Shown here: in pieces, positions 1 through 8,779 of the stretch
Layout: each line of letters opens with the position of its first letter
Position numbering within the stretch: position 1 is the stretch's first letter
NCBI GenBank assembly: GCA_947259165.1
Contig: CAMYKY010000044.1
Location: 1 to 60,282, forward strand
Length of the DNA: 60,282 nt
Reading direction: 5' to 3'
Source: an uncultured Acidobacteriota bacterium
GTDB lineage: Bacteria; Acidobacteriota; Vicinamibacteria; Marinacidobacterales; SMYC01
The notes under the pieces: model-generated
Databases searched by the model: none
Seen by the model: only the letters and a program-made list of their open reading frames with translations
Told to the model about the DNA's origin: nothing
Position numbers and translations under genes: made by a program

Positions 1-1813
1 TCACTTTGGTGATGATCAGCGGTTGCATGCGAATGCCCTGGTTCGCGAAGGCGGAGTACGCCGACACCATTTCGAGAAGTGTCGCTTCGGCCGCGCCCAA
101 AGTGATACTGAGATACGGCGGGATCGGGCCGGACAGGCCGAGCCGCGTCGCGTAGTCCGCCACTTTCTGTGGGCCAATTTGTTGAGTGAGACGCACAGCC
201 GGGACGTTTCGAGAGGCTTCGATGAGCCGGCGCATGGTCACCCAGCCCTCGAACTTTCGATCGTAGTTCTTGGGCTCGTAAGCCTCCTCGATGTGGGGGT
301 CCACGTAGCGAACCGGCTCGTCCAAGATTAAGGAGGTGGCGGTGTAGCCTTCTTCCACGGCCGCACCGATGGCAAAGGCTTTGAAGGCCGAGCCCGGCTG
401 GCGTCGCGCTTGAGTCGCACGGTTGAACTTGCTCTTTTCGAAATCCAACCCGCCCACCATGGCTTTGATCTGCCCGGTACGGGCTTCGATCGCCAGCAAA
501 GCGCCTTCGGCGACCGGCTCTTGCTCGATCTTCAGCACCATCGTCGCTGCCGCGGAGTCGAGGCTCGCGATCTCGAATTGTGAGACATCGCCAACTGCAA
601 AAAGCTGCGGCAGCGGCGTTTGGGTCCATGTCGCGGACTCCGGGTCGATCGACGCGGTGAAGCGCCCTATCCGAATCTTCGGGTCGCGCTCCGTTTCGAT
701 CACGACACCGGTCACGATTTGTCCTGCCGCGTACGGCTCCAGCCAGTCGTCGGACTGGTACTCCTGTATGGAAATCTCCATGTCGCGGAGCACGTTCTGG
801 GCGACCGGCCGCCAGCCTTGGCGTTTGTCGAGATCCCGCACCGCCCGATCCACCGCTCCGTTGGCGTGGCGCTGCATGGGCGCGTTCAGCGTCGTGTAGA
901 CGCGGAGTCCCCCGTGATAGATGCGCGTGGCACCATATTTTTCCTCGAGATACTGCCGAACCTCTTCAACGAAATACGGTGCGATGTTCCCACTTGGACC
1001 TCGGCGGCGAAGCTGGAGCGGTACATTCCGGGCCAGTTCCGCCTCCTCGGCAGCGATATAGTCCTCCTCCTCCATTCGGTGAAGGACGACGTCGCGTTGT
1101 TCCAGGGACGCTTCCGCATTGACGAAAGGGCTGTAGTTTCCCGGCGATGGGGCCAAGCCGACGATGAGTGCCGCTTCTTCGAGAGTCAGATCCCGGGTGT
1201 CCTTGTCGAAGTAATACTCGGAAGCGGCTTGGACGCCGTAGAGTCCATGGCCAAAGTGCAGAAGGTTGCAATAAAAGGTAAGGATTTCTTCTTTCGTGTA
1301 CGCCCGCTCGATCTTGAATGCGAGGATCGCTTCCTTGATCTTGCGACTGATGGTGAGCTCTCGCGTGAGAAACAGCATCCGCGAAACCTGCTGCGTGATC
1401 GTGCTCGCGCCTCCCGCGGCGCCTAGTCGGCCTGCCCATATGCCCTTCCACACGGCACGCCCGATGCCGATCGGGTCGAAGCCGTGGTGATTCCAGAAAC
1501 GCTGGTCTTCTTTCGCGACGAACGCGTTTCGCAACACATCCGGCATATCTTCGTAGGGAATGACGACGCGCTTTTCGACGGCAAACTCGGCGATGACTTC
1601 GCCGTCGTCGCCAAACACCTCCGTGATGATGCTCGGCTGGTAGTTTTCGATCTCTTGAATCATCGGCAGATCCCGCTGGTAGGCGAGTACGAGACCGGTG
1701 AGCGTACCGCCAACGGCTGCCAACGCGAACAAGACGCCGATGATGACGAATTTCAGTAGCTTGCGGCCCCGGGCCGCTTTGGCCGGGGCTTCTACAGGGG
1801 TCTCATTTTTCAT
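1..1813 (-). CDS. mrcA: Penicillin-binding protein 1A (partial, C-terminus runs off the window)
   Basis: Bifunctional class A PBP that polymerises and cross-links peptidoglycan at the outer face of the inner membrane. The frame is open from an ATG at 1813 to the window edge, about 604 codons. Seen: a cytoplasmic lysine/arginine-rich start, one membrane anchor near residues 21-45, the glycosyltransferase motif EDQRFWNHHG with catalytic Glu102, GASTITQQ near 137-142, and RKIKEAILAFKIER. In the transpeptidase domain, GSAFK places the nucleophile at Ser475 and SRN begins at Ser534. The KTG motif should lie beyond the edge. The order and spacing match PBP1A/PonA. mrcA versus ponA naming is by convention only. 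Confidence 0.93.
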   Translation of the reverse strand, partial: MKNETPVEAPAKAARGRKLLKFVIIGVLFALAAVGGTLTGLVLAYQRDLPMIQEIENYQPSIITEVFGDDGEVIAEFAVEKRVVIPYEDMPDVLRNAFVAKEDQRFWNHHGFDPIGIGRAVWKGIWAGRLGAAGGASTITQQVSRMLFLTRELTISRKIKEAILAFKIERAYTKEEILTFYCNLLHFGHGLYGVQAASEYYFDKDTRDLTLEEAALIVGLAPSPGNYSPFVNAEASLEQRDVVLHRMEEEDYIAAEEAELARNVPLQLRRRGPSGNIAPYFVEEVRQYLEEKYGATRIYHGGLRVYTTLNAPMQRHANGAVDRAVRDLDKRQGWRPVAQNVLRDMEISIQEYQSDDWLEPYAAGQIVTGVVIETERDPKIRIGRFTASIDPESATWTQTPLPQLFAVGDVSQFEIASLDSAAATMVLKIEQEPVAEGALLAIEARTGQIKAMVGGLDFEKSKFNRATQARRQPGSAFKAFAIGAAVEEGYTATSLILDEPVRYVDPHIEEAYEPKNYDRKFEGWVTMRRLIEASRNVPAVRLTQQIGPQKVADYATRLGLSGPIPPYLSITLGAAEATLLEMVSAYSAFANQGIRMQPLIITKV

Positions 1814-1880
1814 AGGATTCCGACTCGCGGACGCAACCTTATTATAGACGCTCAGCTGTCAGCATCCACTTTCATCGTCC

Positions 1881-1975
1881 CACCACGGAGGCACGGAGAG
1901 AAACAAGGAGAGGAATGTCAAAGTCCTTGATTTCTATGTCTTGTTTTTCGCCGGGTGCTCCGTGCCTCCGTGCAG
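1881..1975. repeat. Intergenic inverted repeat of the CACGGAG type
   Basis: A perfect 15-bp inverted repeat, CACGGAGGCACGGAG at 1884-1898 and its reverse complement at 1958-1972, sits between the PBP1A start and the end of the downstream epimerase gene. It could form a long-range hairpin. Related sequence recurs at 2929-2992, with partial matches near 8755 and 18177, so this is a dispersed family rather than a single terminator. Confidence 0.7.
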
Positions 1976-1979
1976 CCGG

Positions 1980-2879
1980 CTATTTTCGTTGGTTTAGGAT
2001 GTCTTCGAGGGCTTCGGGGAGGTGAGGGTATTTGAATTCGTAGCCGGTGTTGAGCAGTTTTTTGGGTTGTGCGCGTTGGCCTTCCAGGAGGATTTGGGAC
2101 ATTTCGCCGAACAGAATCTTCAGGCCGAAGCTCGGTACCGGCAGGAAAGCGGGACGGTGTAACGCTTGGCCCAAGGCCTTCGAAAAGTCGGCGTTCGTAA
2201 CCGGGTTGGGCGTTGTCCCGTTCACGGCGCCGACGAGATCGTCATTGGATATCACGAAGCGGAAAGCCCCAACGATGTCGTCGATGTGTACCCACGGCAT
2301 CCACTGAGCCCCATTGCCGAGGGGGCCTCCCACGCCGAGCTTGAACGGCAGAAGCATTTTTCCAAGGGCGCCGCCTCTTGTCGACAAGACGATGCCAATG
2401 CGCACACACGCGGCGCGAATTCCCAAGCCGAGGGCTTCCATGGTGGTCTTCTCCCATTCTTGGCAGACGTCCGGGAGAAAGCCTTCTCCGGCTGGAGAGG
2501 ACTCATCGAGCTGCGCATCACCCCCGTTACCGTAGAAACCTACGGCGGATGCCGAGACGAGAAGCTTCGGGGGGTTTTTCAAGCTCCGGAGACCTTCGAT
2601 CAGAAGTCGTGTGCTCCCGACGCGGCTCTGGCGAATGGCCTTTTTGACTGGGTCGTTCCATCGCTGGGCGACCGGCTCTCCAGCGAGATGCACGACGGCA
2701 TCGACACCTTCGAGCCCACTCGCGTCGACACGGCCGTTCTCCACGTCCCACGTGATGGTCTCTAGCGGCGGGAGACTCGGGCGGCGCGATAACGCGATCA
2801 CGTCATGGCCATCGCTCGTCAGACTAGAGCGCAATGCCGTTCCTACAAGTCCGGAAACGCCGCTGATAGCGACTTTCAT
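1980..2879 (-). CDS. TIGR01777-family epimerase (YfcH/SulA-like NAD-binding protein)
   Basis: A 299-aa protein of the extended short-chain dehydrogenase superfamily. The N-terminus MKVAISGVSGLVGTAL holds a GxxGxxG nucleotide-binding loop. The middle carries VVHLAGEPVAQRW, SASAVGFYG and an EW..TTMEA stretch typical of TIGR01777 proteins. The C-terminal domain contains the conserved PVPSFGLKILFGEM region. The family is annotated as a sugar-nucleotide epimerase, but its substrate is unknown; E. coli YfcH is the reference member. The length is normal. The gene is flanked on both sides by the CACGGAG inverted repeats. The ATG start has no obvious competitor. Confidence 0.88.
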   Translation of the reverse strand: MKVAISGVSGLVGTALRSSLTSDGHDVIALSRRPSLPPLETITWDVENGRVDASGLEGVDAVVHLAGEPVAQRWNDPVKKAIRQSRVGSTRLLIEGLRSLKNPPKLLVSASAVGFYGNGGDAQLDESSPAGEGFLPDVCQEWEKTTMEALGLGIRAACVRIGIVLSTRGGALGKMLLPFKLGVGGPLGNGAQWMPWVHIDDIVGAFRFVISNDDLVGAVNGTTPNPVTNADFSKALGQALHRPAFLPVPSFGLKILFGEMSQILLEGQRAQPKKLLNTGYEFKYPHLPEALEDILNQRK

Positions 2880-2928
2880 TCAGTTCCTCCCGGCCCGAGT
2901 ATACTTCACGCGCTAGGACCGAGAGCTT

Positions 2929-2992
2929 CACCACGGAGTGAGGGCCTTCACTCCTTCTCGTTCTTCTCCGGGTGCTCCGTGACTCCGTGGTG
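2929..2992. repeat. Second CACGGAG-type inverted repeat
   Basis: CACCACGGAGT at 2929-2939 pairs with ACTCCGTGGTG at 2982-2992. The right arm, CGGGTGCTCCGTGACTCCGTG, differs by one base over that stretch from the right arm of the element at 1881-1975. The pair brackets the epimerase gene and lies between it and the outer-membrane protein gene. Confidence 0.65.
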
Positions 2993-3004
2993 TAAAAGCG
3001 GTTG

Positions 3005-3835
3005 CTAGAACAGGCTGATGAAATTGACGGTGAATACCGGGCCGGCGGGCCAGTTTCGGCCGCGCAGCGAGATCGGGACGGTGAGCTCTATGCCGTGGGT
3101 TGGCGTCAAGTTGAGGTGGATGCCCGGCTCGATGTAGACGATCTCGCGGCGCAACGTTTGGATGTCCAGGCCGAAGCTCGTCGACTCGAATCCGTGAAGT
3201 CCGCGAAAGAGGATTTTGCTGCTAAGTTTTGGTGAGAATCGATAGCCGAGCTCTGTACTCCACAGGATCTCATCGCCGAAAGCGATACCGGTCTCTGGGT
3301 TCTCGGTGCGAAACCGGTAGCCGATCTTGCCGGTGACGTAGCCGTTCGCGGGCCAAAGCGATCGCCCTACTTCCGCGAATACGTCGAAGTCGTACTGGCC
3401 CTCGCCGACGGGAACGATCTCGGCGTCGTTGATGAACTCTCCCGTTGGGAATTTGATCGTGCCCCCCACCGTGAGCACCACCGGATCCCGGATCAGGTTG
3501 TAGCGTGGTTCGATCCGCAAGTCGCCGAGTCCCGCGGACTGTCGCTCGTCAGAGAGATCGTCGAACGATACGTCGAAAACGGGAAGTTGGACCTTGATAT
3601 CCATGCGGTTGGTAAGGCCCCCTACATATTCGAAAAACAGGGCCCGCGTTTGATTGCGCCCGTCAAAGAAGTAAGGAATGCGCTCTCCGTCGAGAAAATA
3701 TCGCTCCGTAGTGTCCTGGAACATGAAGCCTGCTTTCAGCCAATGGGTGCCCTTGGGCAAGGTCCACGCCCCAGCCTGGGCGCGGCTCGAAGTCGCAAAG
3801 AGCAGAGTGAGGGCAAGGAGGCTCCGCGAAAGCAT
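3005..3835 (-). CDS. Predicted outer-membrane beta-barrel protein
   Basis: A 276-aa protein starting with a signal peptide (MLSRSLLALTLLFATSSRAQA). It then has alternating amphipathic strands rich in aromatic residues and ends in ...FTVNFISLF. The terminal phenylalanine is the usual BAM recognition signature. The overall pattern (GLGDLRIEPRYNLI, GGTIKFPTGEF, LGYRFSPKLSSKILFRG) resembles DUF3187/phenol_MetA_deg-type porins. No substrate can be assigned. It is transcribed away from the DUF3179 gene, with about 100 bp between the two starts. It could be a small-solute porin or a structural barrel. Confidence 0.72.
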   Translation of the reverse strand: MLSRSLLALTLLFATSSRAQAGAWTLPKGTHWLKAGFMFQDTTERYFLDGERIPYFFDGRNQTRALFFEYVGGLTNRMDIKVQLPVFDVSFDDLSDERQSAGLGDLRIEPRYNLIRDPVVLTVGGTIKFPTGEFINDAEIVPVGEGQYDFDVFAEVGRSLWPANGYVTGKIGYRFRTENPETGIAFGDEILWSTELGYRFSPKLSSKILFRGLHGFESTSFGLDIQTLRREIVYIEPGIHLNLTPTHGIELTVPISLRGRNWPAGPVFTVNFISLF

Positions 3836-3939
3836 TTCGCCCAGCAGTATCCTGTGCTGGCGTCACTCGGGGTTGTGATGAAGTTAATAGGGGCTTGTGC
3901 TCTTGCCCGGTACAGTCGTTCAGAAGGGAATTCATCGTG

Positions 3940-5004
3940 ATGCGAAAACTTCTTGCCCCCCTCTGGTGCGCCGTGGTGCTCTTGGGCGTTGCCACCGTAG
4001 CGACCGCACAGTGTCTGATCGCCGAGAACCTTATCGTCAGTGGTGGTCCCGGCAAAGACGGTATCCCCGCTCTGACCAACCCGACGATCGTTCCCGCCGA
4101 TGGCGCCGACGCGTTTTTGCTGCCCGAGGACCTGGTCCTTGGCGTCGTCGTCAACGGCGAAGCGAGAGCATACCCGCATGCGCTCATGTGGTGGCACGAG
4201 ATCGTCAATGACGTGCTCGGTGGGCGTCCCATCTTGGTCACGTTTTGTCCTTTGACCGGAAGCGGGATCGTGCACGATCCGGTCTTGGACGGACAGCAGC
4301 TCAATTTCGGTGTCTCCGGCCTCTTGTTCGATAACAACCTGATCCTGTTCGATCGCACGACGGATTCACTCTGGTCCCAGATGCGACTCGAAAGTATTTG
4401 CGGCGATTTCGCAAGCACGCGACCGCCGCTTCTTCCCGTCGTTCAAACGACCTGGGCGGCGTGGAAGGCGATGCGCCCGGAGACTACCGTGGTGAGCTTC
4501 GAGACAGGCTTCAGCCGCAACTACGACCTCTACCCGTACGGTGACTACGATAGCCTCGACAATACGCAGCTTCTGTTCCCTCAAACCACCAATGACCCGA
4601 GACTGCCGATGAAGGAAAACGTGCTCGGAATCACCAACGGAGAGGTTTCACGCGCCTACTCGATGACCCGAATGGCGAATGCGGCGCCGCGTCTGGCGAT
4701 CAACGACGTCGTGAATGGACGCTCGGTGCTCGTCGTTTTCGATGCTGCGTCCCAGTTAGCGATACCGTTCGACCGCGCGAGAGAAGATGGAACCGTACTG
4801 GAGTTCGATATTGTGCCGGGCGAGGGGTTTCCATTCATGCTGCGCGACCGACAGACGAGCTCGGTCTGGAACCTGAACGGTGTTTCGGTCTCAGGCCCTC
4901 TCGCCGGTCAAAACCTCGTCAAGATCCCGACGTTCACTTCCTTCTGGTTCGCGTGGTCTTCGTTCAACGCGGGTAGCGAGATTCACGAGCTCGCCGCGAA
5001 CTGA
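3940..5004 (+). CDS. DUF3179 domain-containing exported protein
   Basis: A 354-aa protein from ATG 3940, whose N-terminus MRKLLAPLWCAVVLLGVATVATAQ looks like a signal peptide. AGAAGGG lies just upstream. The frame also stays open upstream to 3895, and a GTG at 3937 is possible. The body matches DUF3179: ALTNPTIVPADGADAFLLPEDLVLGVVVNGEARAYPH, then LVTFCPLTGSGIVHDP with a conserved Cys. The function of DUF3179 is unknown. The gene is convergent with the membrane protein gene and their 3' ends overlap by 22 bp. It is the only plus-strand gene in the first 12.9 kb. Confidence 0.85.
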   Translation: MRKLLAPLWCAVVLLGVATVATAQCLIAENLIVSGGPGKDGIPALTNPTIVPADGADAFLLPEDLVLGVVVNGEARAYPHALMWWHEIVNDVLGGRPILVTFCPLTGSGIVHDPVLDGQQLNFGVSGLLFDNNLILFDRTTDSLWSQMRLESICGDFASTRPPLLPVVQTTWAAWKAMRPETTVVSFETGFSRNYDLYPYGDYDSLDNTQLLFPQTTNDPRLPMKENVLGITNGEVSRAYSMTRMANAAPRLAINDVVNGRSVLVVFDAASQLAIPFDRAREDGTVLEFDIVPGEGFPFMLRDRQTSSVWNLNGVSVSGPLAGQNLVKIPTFTSFWFAWSSFNAGSEIHELAAN

Positions 5005-6905
5005 GCCGCTTTATCGTAGCCTCGTCGTTTCGCGAGCCACGCGGTTGCGGCGGGCACCGCGAGTGCCAGGAAGAAGTAACTTGGCATGACGAAGCGCGGC
5101 ATTTCTCCTGACGGGAAGTTCTGGATATACGCGAAGGGGATGAGATGGGCGAAGTACGCAGCGGTGACAAATCGGCGTTCCGAGCGAACGCTTGCGACGA
5201 GACCGCCGATTCCGAGCACGAGCACGGTCGCATCCAAGACCGGGAAATGTCGTAGCCCGTTCCAAAACGTTTTGAGGGGAAGCGCGGTCATGCCGAGGAG
5301 GCTTCCTTTCAAGAGGGTCCCCGCGCGGCCGAAATCAGTGAAGTAGCGGGTCCAGCTCACCGGACCCAGGCTGGTATCGAGGCCTTCGGCCCGCATCCAG
5401 AACTCCGTATGAAAGCTGATGCTGTAGAACGGATCCCCATAGGCCAGCGCGTTGCTGGCGAGAAAAGGTCCCACGAGTGCGACGAACACGCCTAAGGCGA
5501 TCCCGCCGTACTCGAGCCGTTGCCTTCGTGTGAGCGGCCACAGTCTCAGCACGAGAAGGGGAACGACCACGCTCACTCCGCTCAAACGGATGAGACATAG
5601 CAATCCGGCGAGGACTCCGGAGACGAGCGCGCCGCGCCGGCTCGTTGGCCCCAAGAATATCGCCGCGACGGTCGCGAGCAGGAAGAACGAGTAGGCACTC
5701 ATCCGATAGCCGCTCGGTGCCTCGAGAATCAGCCATTCGTGCAGCGCCATCGGCACGAGCAGGAGACTCGCCCACCAACGGCCATGGAGCTTGGCGGCAA
5801 ACCAACCGAACAGAGCCAGGGCTGCGCAAGAGAAAAACAAACTCTGGATCAGGATTCCGATCTCGCCGCCCGCTAGCGCGAGAAACGGCATGCACAGCGC
5901 GATGTAGAACGGTTCACGAAACGAGGGTGCGTAGAACGAGCTCCACGAGAACGTCTCCGCTCGCTCCAGATAGCTCCGGACGTCGGCGCGGTACGGATCG
6001 TCCGGAGCGCTCGCCGGATTGAACACTCCATAGCTCGGTACCCAATGCTGCAACGACGTATGAGCCTCCTTGCCCGAGTGCACCCAAAACGCATCGAGGC
6101 GCAGGAGGCATCCATACAGAATGATGACGGCCGCGGCACCCACGGGAACCCAGCGTCGCTCGAAAATCTGGACACGCAATGGAGCGATCTGTGCGAGCCA
6201 GCTCGACAAGAGCCCCCACCACACAATCGCAAGAACAAGGCTGGCATGAGCCCGCCATCGCTGGTTTTGACGAGTGCCGCCGCCGGGAGCACGGAGAAAG
6301 TAGTCGATCGGTAATAGCTCGATGGACGCCGGAGTGTTCCATGCGAATCGAAGCTTCGCCGGGCCTCCGAGCTGGCGGTAGACGACGGAAAAGGGGAGCT
6401 CGCCGCGCTCGAGGCCCAAAGTCTCGCTGTCGCGAAACTGGACGTCGCCGACTAGCAAGCTACAGCTATCATCGCAATCGATATCGAACCGGTACACGCC
6501 CCCGCGTGGGACCTCGACAACGGCGTCGGCTCGCAACGTCACGTTGCGTCGCCGGCCACTGAGCCGCCGCAGGTCCCGTCGCGCATGGAGCTGCAGCGAT
6601 TCAGCCACCACTTCCCGTTGTCCGTCGAGAGTGACCACGAGCGACAACGGCGGTGTCAGAGCGGCGCCGCGCCAGAGAGTCAGAGCGATGAAGCCCACGG
6701 CGAGCAGCGCCGCGGCGGCGACGTCTCGGATTCCGAGACGTCGGTCGTCGCGCTTCGCCGTCAACAGGAAAATCGCGGCCAGAAGAAGTACGACCCAGCT
6801 CAGGGAGATCCGCGGAATGAGAAGGGCTCCGACCCTTGCTCCTTGCTCACCAAGGAGTGCAATGGTTGCGAGAAGCGTGGGGGCGAAAAGCCTTACTCGG
6901 TCCAT
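4983..6905 (-). CDS. Large polytopic membrane protein with an N-terminal beta-rich domain
   Basis: A 640-aa protein. Two or three membrane segments occupy residues 5-85. A soluble region of roughly 85-205 follows (SLVVTLDGQREVVAESLQLH ... PRGGVYRFDIDCDDSCSLLVGDVQF) that reads like a PA14-type carbohydrate-binding fold. About eight to ten further membrane helices extend to the C-terminus. This layout is common in GT-C/ArnT-like glycosyltransferases or O-antigen-processing membrane proteins, but no DxD-type catalytic signature was recognised, so no reaction is assigned. The start overlaps the end of the CinA-like gene by 13 bp, so the two are probably co-transcribed. Confidence 0.7.
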   Translation of the reverse strand: MDRVRLFAPTLLATIALLGEQGARVGALLIPRISLSWVVLLLAAIFLLTAKRDDRRLGIRDVAAAALLAVGFIALTLWRGAALTPPLSLVVTLDGQREVVAESLQLHARRDLRRLSGRRRNVTLRADAVVEVPRGGVYRFDIDCDDSCSLLVGDVQFRDSETLGLERGELPFSVVYRQLGGPAKLRFAWNTPASIELLPIDYFLRAPGGGTRQNQRWRAHASLVLAIVWWGLLSSWLAQIAPLRVQIFERRWVPVGAAAVIILYGCLLRLDAFWVHSGKEAHTSLQHWVPSYGVFNPASAPDDPYRADVRSYLERAETFSWSSFYAPSFREPFYIALCMPFLALAGGEIGILIQSLFFSCAALALFGWFAAKLHGRWWASLLLVPMALHEWLILEAPSGYRMSAYSFFLLATVAAIFLGPTSRRGALVSGVLAGLLCLIRLSGVSVVVPLLVLRLWPLTRRQRLEYGGIALGVFVALVGPFLASNALAYGDPFYSISFHTEFWMRAEGLDTSLGPVSWTRYFTDFGRAGTLLKGSLLGMTALPLKTFWNGLRHFPVLDATVLVLGIGGLVASVRSERRFVTAAYFAHLIPFAYIQNFPSGEMPRFVMPSYFFLALAVPAATAWLAKRRGYDKAAQFAASS

Positions 6906-7621
6906 TGAGGCTCGCCGTCGGGGAGCTGACCGTGAAAATCCTCGAACGCGCGCTCCACGGCGTCTGCGTCCTTGCCGTCGAAGGTGATCTTGGTCTCGTA
7001 CTTTGGGTCTTTCCAGCGTGGGTACGAGCCGACGTCGACATTCGGGTGTCGGGCCACGATCGTATCCAGCATGGGTTTGAGCTCCGCCTCGTCAAGCTTG
7101 GTGAATACCGCGCGGCTTACGAACGGTGCATGCCCCTCGAGATGCGCCTCGACGATTTCGAGCTTCATCCGAAAGATCTCGGGAACCCCGGGCAGAATCC
7201 AGATGTTACGGAAGATCGTGAGTGGCCAGGGGGATTGATCGATGTAGTGCTGTCGCGCACCGGCGGGAACGTTCGCGAGTAGCAGGTGATTTTCGTTGAG
7301 GGCTTCGCCGTAATGATGACGCAGAAGCTTCTCGAGGCGTGGCTCGCGCACGATCTCCACCCCGAAGGCGTTGGCGATGCTCGCCATCGTCACGTCGTCA
7401 TGAGTGGGGCCCACGCCACCGCTCGTGAACACGTGGTCGAAATCCTTCGAGAGGCTGACAACGTCCGCGGCGATAACCGATGGCGCATCGGGGATGATGA
7501 GCACGCGAGCGAGGTCGACACCGCGCCGACGGAGCACATGCGCGAGCTCGAAGACGTTCGCCTCCTGAATCTTTCCACCGAGAATCTCGTTGCCGATGAT
7601 GAGCGCCGCTGCGGTTTGCAT
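6893..7621 (-). CDS. CinA-like MoCF-fold (molybdopterin-binding) protein
   Basis: A 242-aa protein from ATG 7621 (MQTAAALIIGNEILGGKIQEANV). The frame continues upstream, but this start gives the canonical beginning. The MoaB/MogA-type fold is evident from TSGGVGPTHDDVTMASIANAFG, NPAGA-type LANVPAGARQ and WILPGVPEIFRMKLE, which are hallmarks of the N-terminal half of CinA. The C-terminal nicotinamide-nucleotide amidase domain is absent, as in the short CinA/FAD-synthetase-like group. The function of this short form is not established. It overlaps the downstream membrane-protein gene and follows a small exported ORF at a 5-nt gap. Confidence 0.82.
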   Translation of the reverse strand: MQTAAALIIGNEILGGKIQEANVFELAHVLRRRGVDLARVLIIPDAPSVIAADVVSLSKDFDHVFTSGGVGPTHDDVTMASIANAFGVEIVREPRLEKLLRHHYGEALNENHLLLANVPAGARQHYIDQSPWPLTIFRNIWILPGVPEIFRMKLEIVEAHLEGHAPFVSRAVFTKLDEAELKPMLDTIVARHPNVDVGSYPRWKDPKYETKITFDGKDADAVERAFEDFHGQLPDGEPQWTE

Positions 7622-7626
7622 GGCGC

Positions 7627-7803
7627 TCAGCGGACGGAAAGCTCCGGAACCGGCGCGAGGATGACGCTGTTCGATTGCGTCACAACTTCGTCGAGCTCGG
7701 ACCACCAGGGTAACTTGAACGTTACTAGCTGACGAACTTCGGGTTGCTGCTGCTGAGGAGCCAACGACGCGGCCAGAAGCCAGGGCAAAAGGCAGGCGCT
7801 CAT
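7627..7803 (-). CDS. Small putative exported peptide
   Basis: A 58-aa ORF. Its ATG overlaps the TGA of the upstream RluA-like gene as ATGA, an arrangement typical of translational coupling. The sequence begins MSACLLPWLLAASLAP, a short signal-like hydrophobic segment, followed by QQQQPEVRQL and a polar tail. No homologue is recognised. An in-frame ATG two codons upstream is possible. It ends five bases before the CinA-like gene starts. Tight packing on both sides supports a real gene, but the length makes it uncertain. Confidence 0.45.
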   Translation of the reverse strand: MSACLLPWLLAASLAPQQQQPEVRQLVTFKLPWWSELDEVVTQSNSVILAPVPELSVR

Positions 7804-8729
7804 GAGCATACTCGTCGCAGGACCGGCGGGGGCTGGCAGGTTACGGACGCCGTCGCACCCGAGCTCGGGTGTGGAAATCGCAGGGTGTCTGCGTGAAGAA
7901 AGTAGCCGAGCTCACCGGGTAGCGAGCGGGTTGCCGCCGTTGGCACACCGCCGACAGGGTAGAGCGGATCACCATCGAGTGGGTACCCGGCAAAAGCGAG
8001 GTGAATTCGAATCTGGTGGGTGCGGCCGGTCTCGATCCTCACCGCAACGAGCGACGTTTCGTCACGACGTTCGAGCACTCGCACGTGGCTCGTGGCGGAT
8101 TTGCCGCCCGCGTCGATCGCGGCCACGGTGCCGAGGCGTGGGTGAGGGATCTGACCGATAGGTTCATCGACGGTGAGCTCTTCCCAGGGTGGACGACCTC
8201 GGATGAGTCCGAGATATTTGCGCTCGACCTCGCCTCGTTGCCACGAATCGGTGAGAGCGCGTCGCGCCTGCCGATGGCGTGTAAAGAGTGTGATTCCGGA
8301 AGTCCCCCGCCCGAGCCGATGAAGAGGCGATGCCGCGGCGTCGTAGGCAACCACGCGCCGGAGAAGCGTTCGTTCCAAGAACAGACCGCCTGGCATGGCC
8401 GCCATCCCGCGCGGCTTGGCAACACCCAGGACATCCTCGTCTCGATACAACACCGCAAAGCTGGAAGGTGCCGGCGGTTCGACCCAAGCAGGCCGCTTCC
8501 AAGTGAGTTGTTGACCCGGTGATAACCGTCGAGTGGGCTCCACGCTGGCACCGTCGACGAGTACCCGTCCCGCCGCGATTCGCTCGCTCCAGTCGAGCAT
8601 CGATGAATGTCGATACCGCTCACTGAGGTAGTCGAGCACGGTGCAACCCGAGGCCTCGCCCCCGAGACGTTCCTCGTACTGATACCCGTTGTTGAGCATG
8701 GATGGATCGTCTGAGATTTCAGCCGTCAC
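7800..8729 (-). CDS. RluA-family pseudouridine synthase-like protein, catalytic Asp replaced
   Basis: A 309-aa protein with an N-terminal S4-like RNA-binding region (residues about 28-75: LDYLSERYRHSSMLDWSERIAAGRVLVDG) and a PseudoU_synth_2 domain (about 90-290). VAKPRGMAAMPGG, ETGRTHQIRIHL and YPLDGDPLY are conserved. The motif normally written HRLDxxTSG reads HRLGRGTSG here, with Gly140 where the catalytic aspartate sits. The DNA reads CAT CGG CTC GGG, so this is not a translation error. Activity is therefore doubtful, or the gene belongs to a divergent subgroup. GTG start; an ATG at 8699 is an alternative. Confidence 0.83.
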   Translation of the reverse strand: MTAEISDDPSMLNNGYQYEERLGGEASGCTVLDYLSERYRHSSMLDWSERIAAGRVLVDGASVEPTRRLSPGQQLTWKRPAWVEPPAPSSFAVLYRDEDVLGVAKPRGMAAMPGGLFLERTLLRRVVAYDAAASPLHRLGRGTSGITLFTRHRQARRALTDSWQRGEVERKYLGLIRGRPPWEELTVDEPIGQIPHPRLGTVAAIDAGGKSATSHVRVLERRDETSLVAVRIETGRTHQIRIHLAFAGYPLDGDPLYPVGGVPTAATRSLPGELGYFLHADTLRFPHPSSGATASVTCQPPPVLRRVCS

Positions 8730-8779
8730 CGCAACCGTATGCCGAGGATCTTGTTCACGGAGACACGGAGTGTGCGGAA

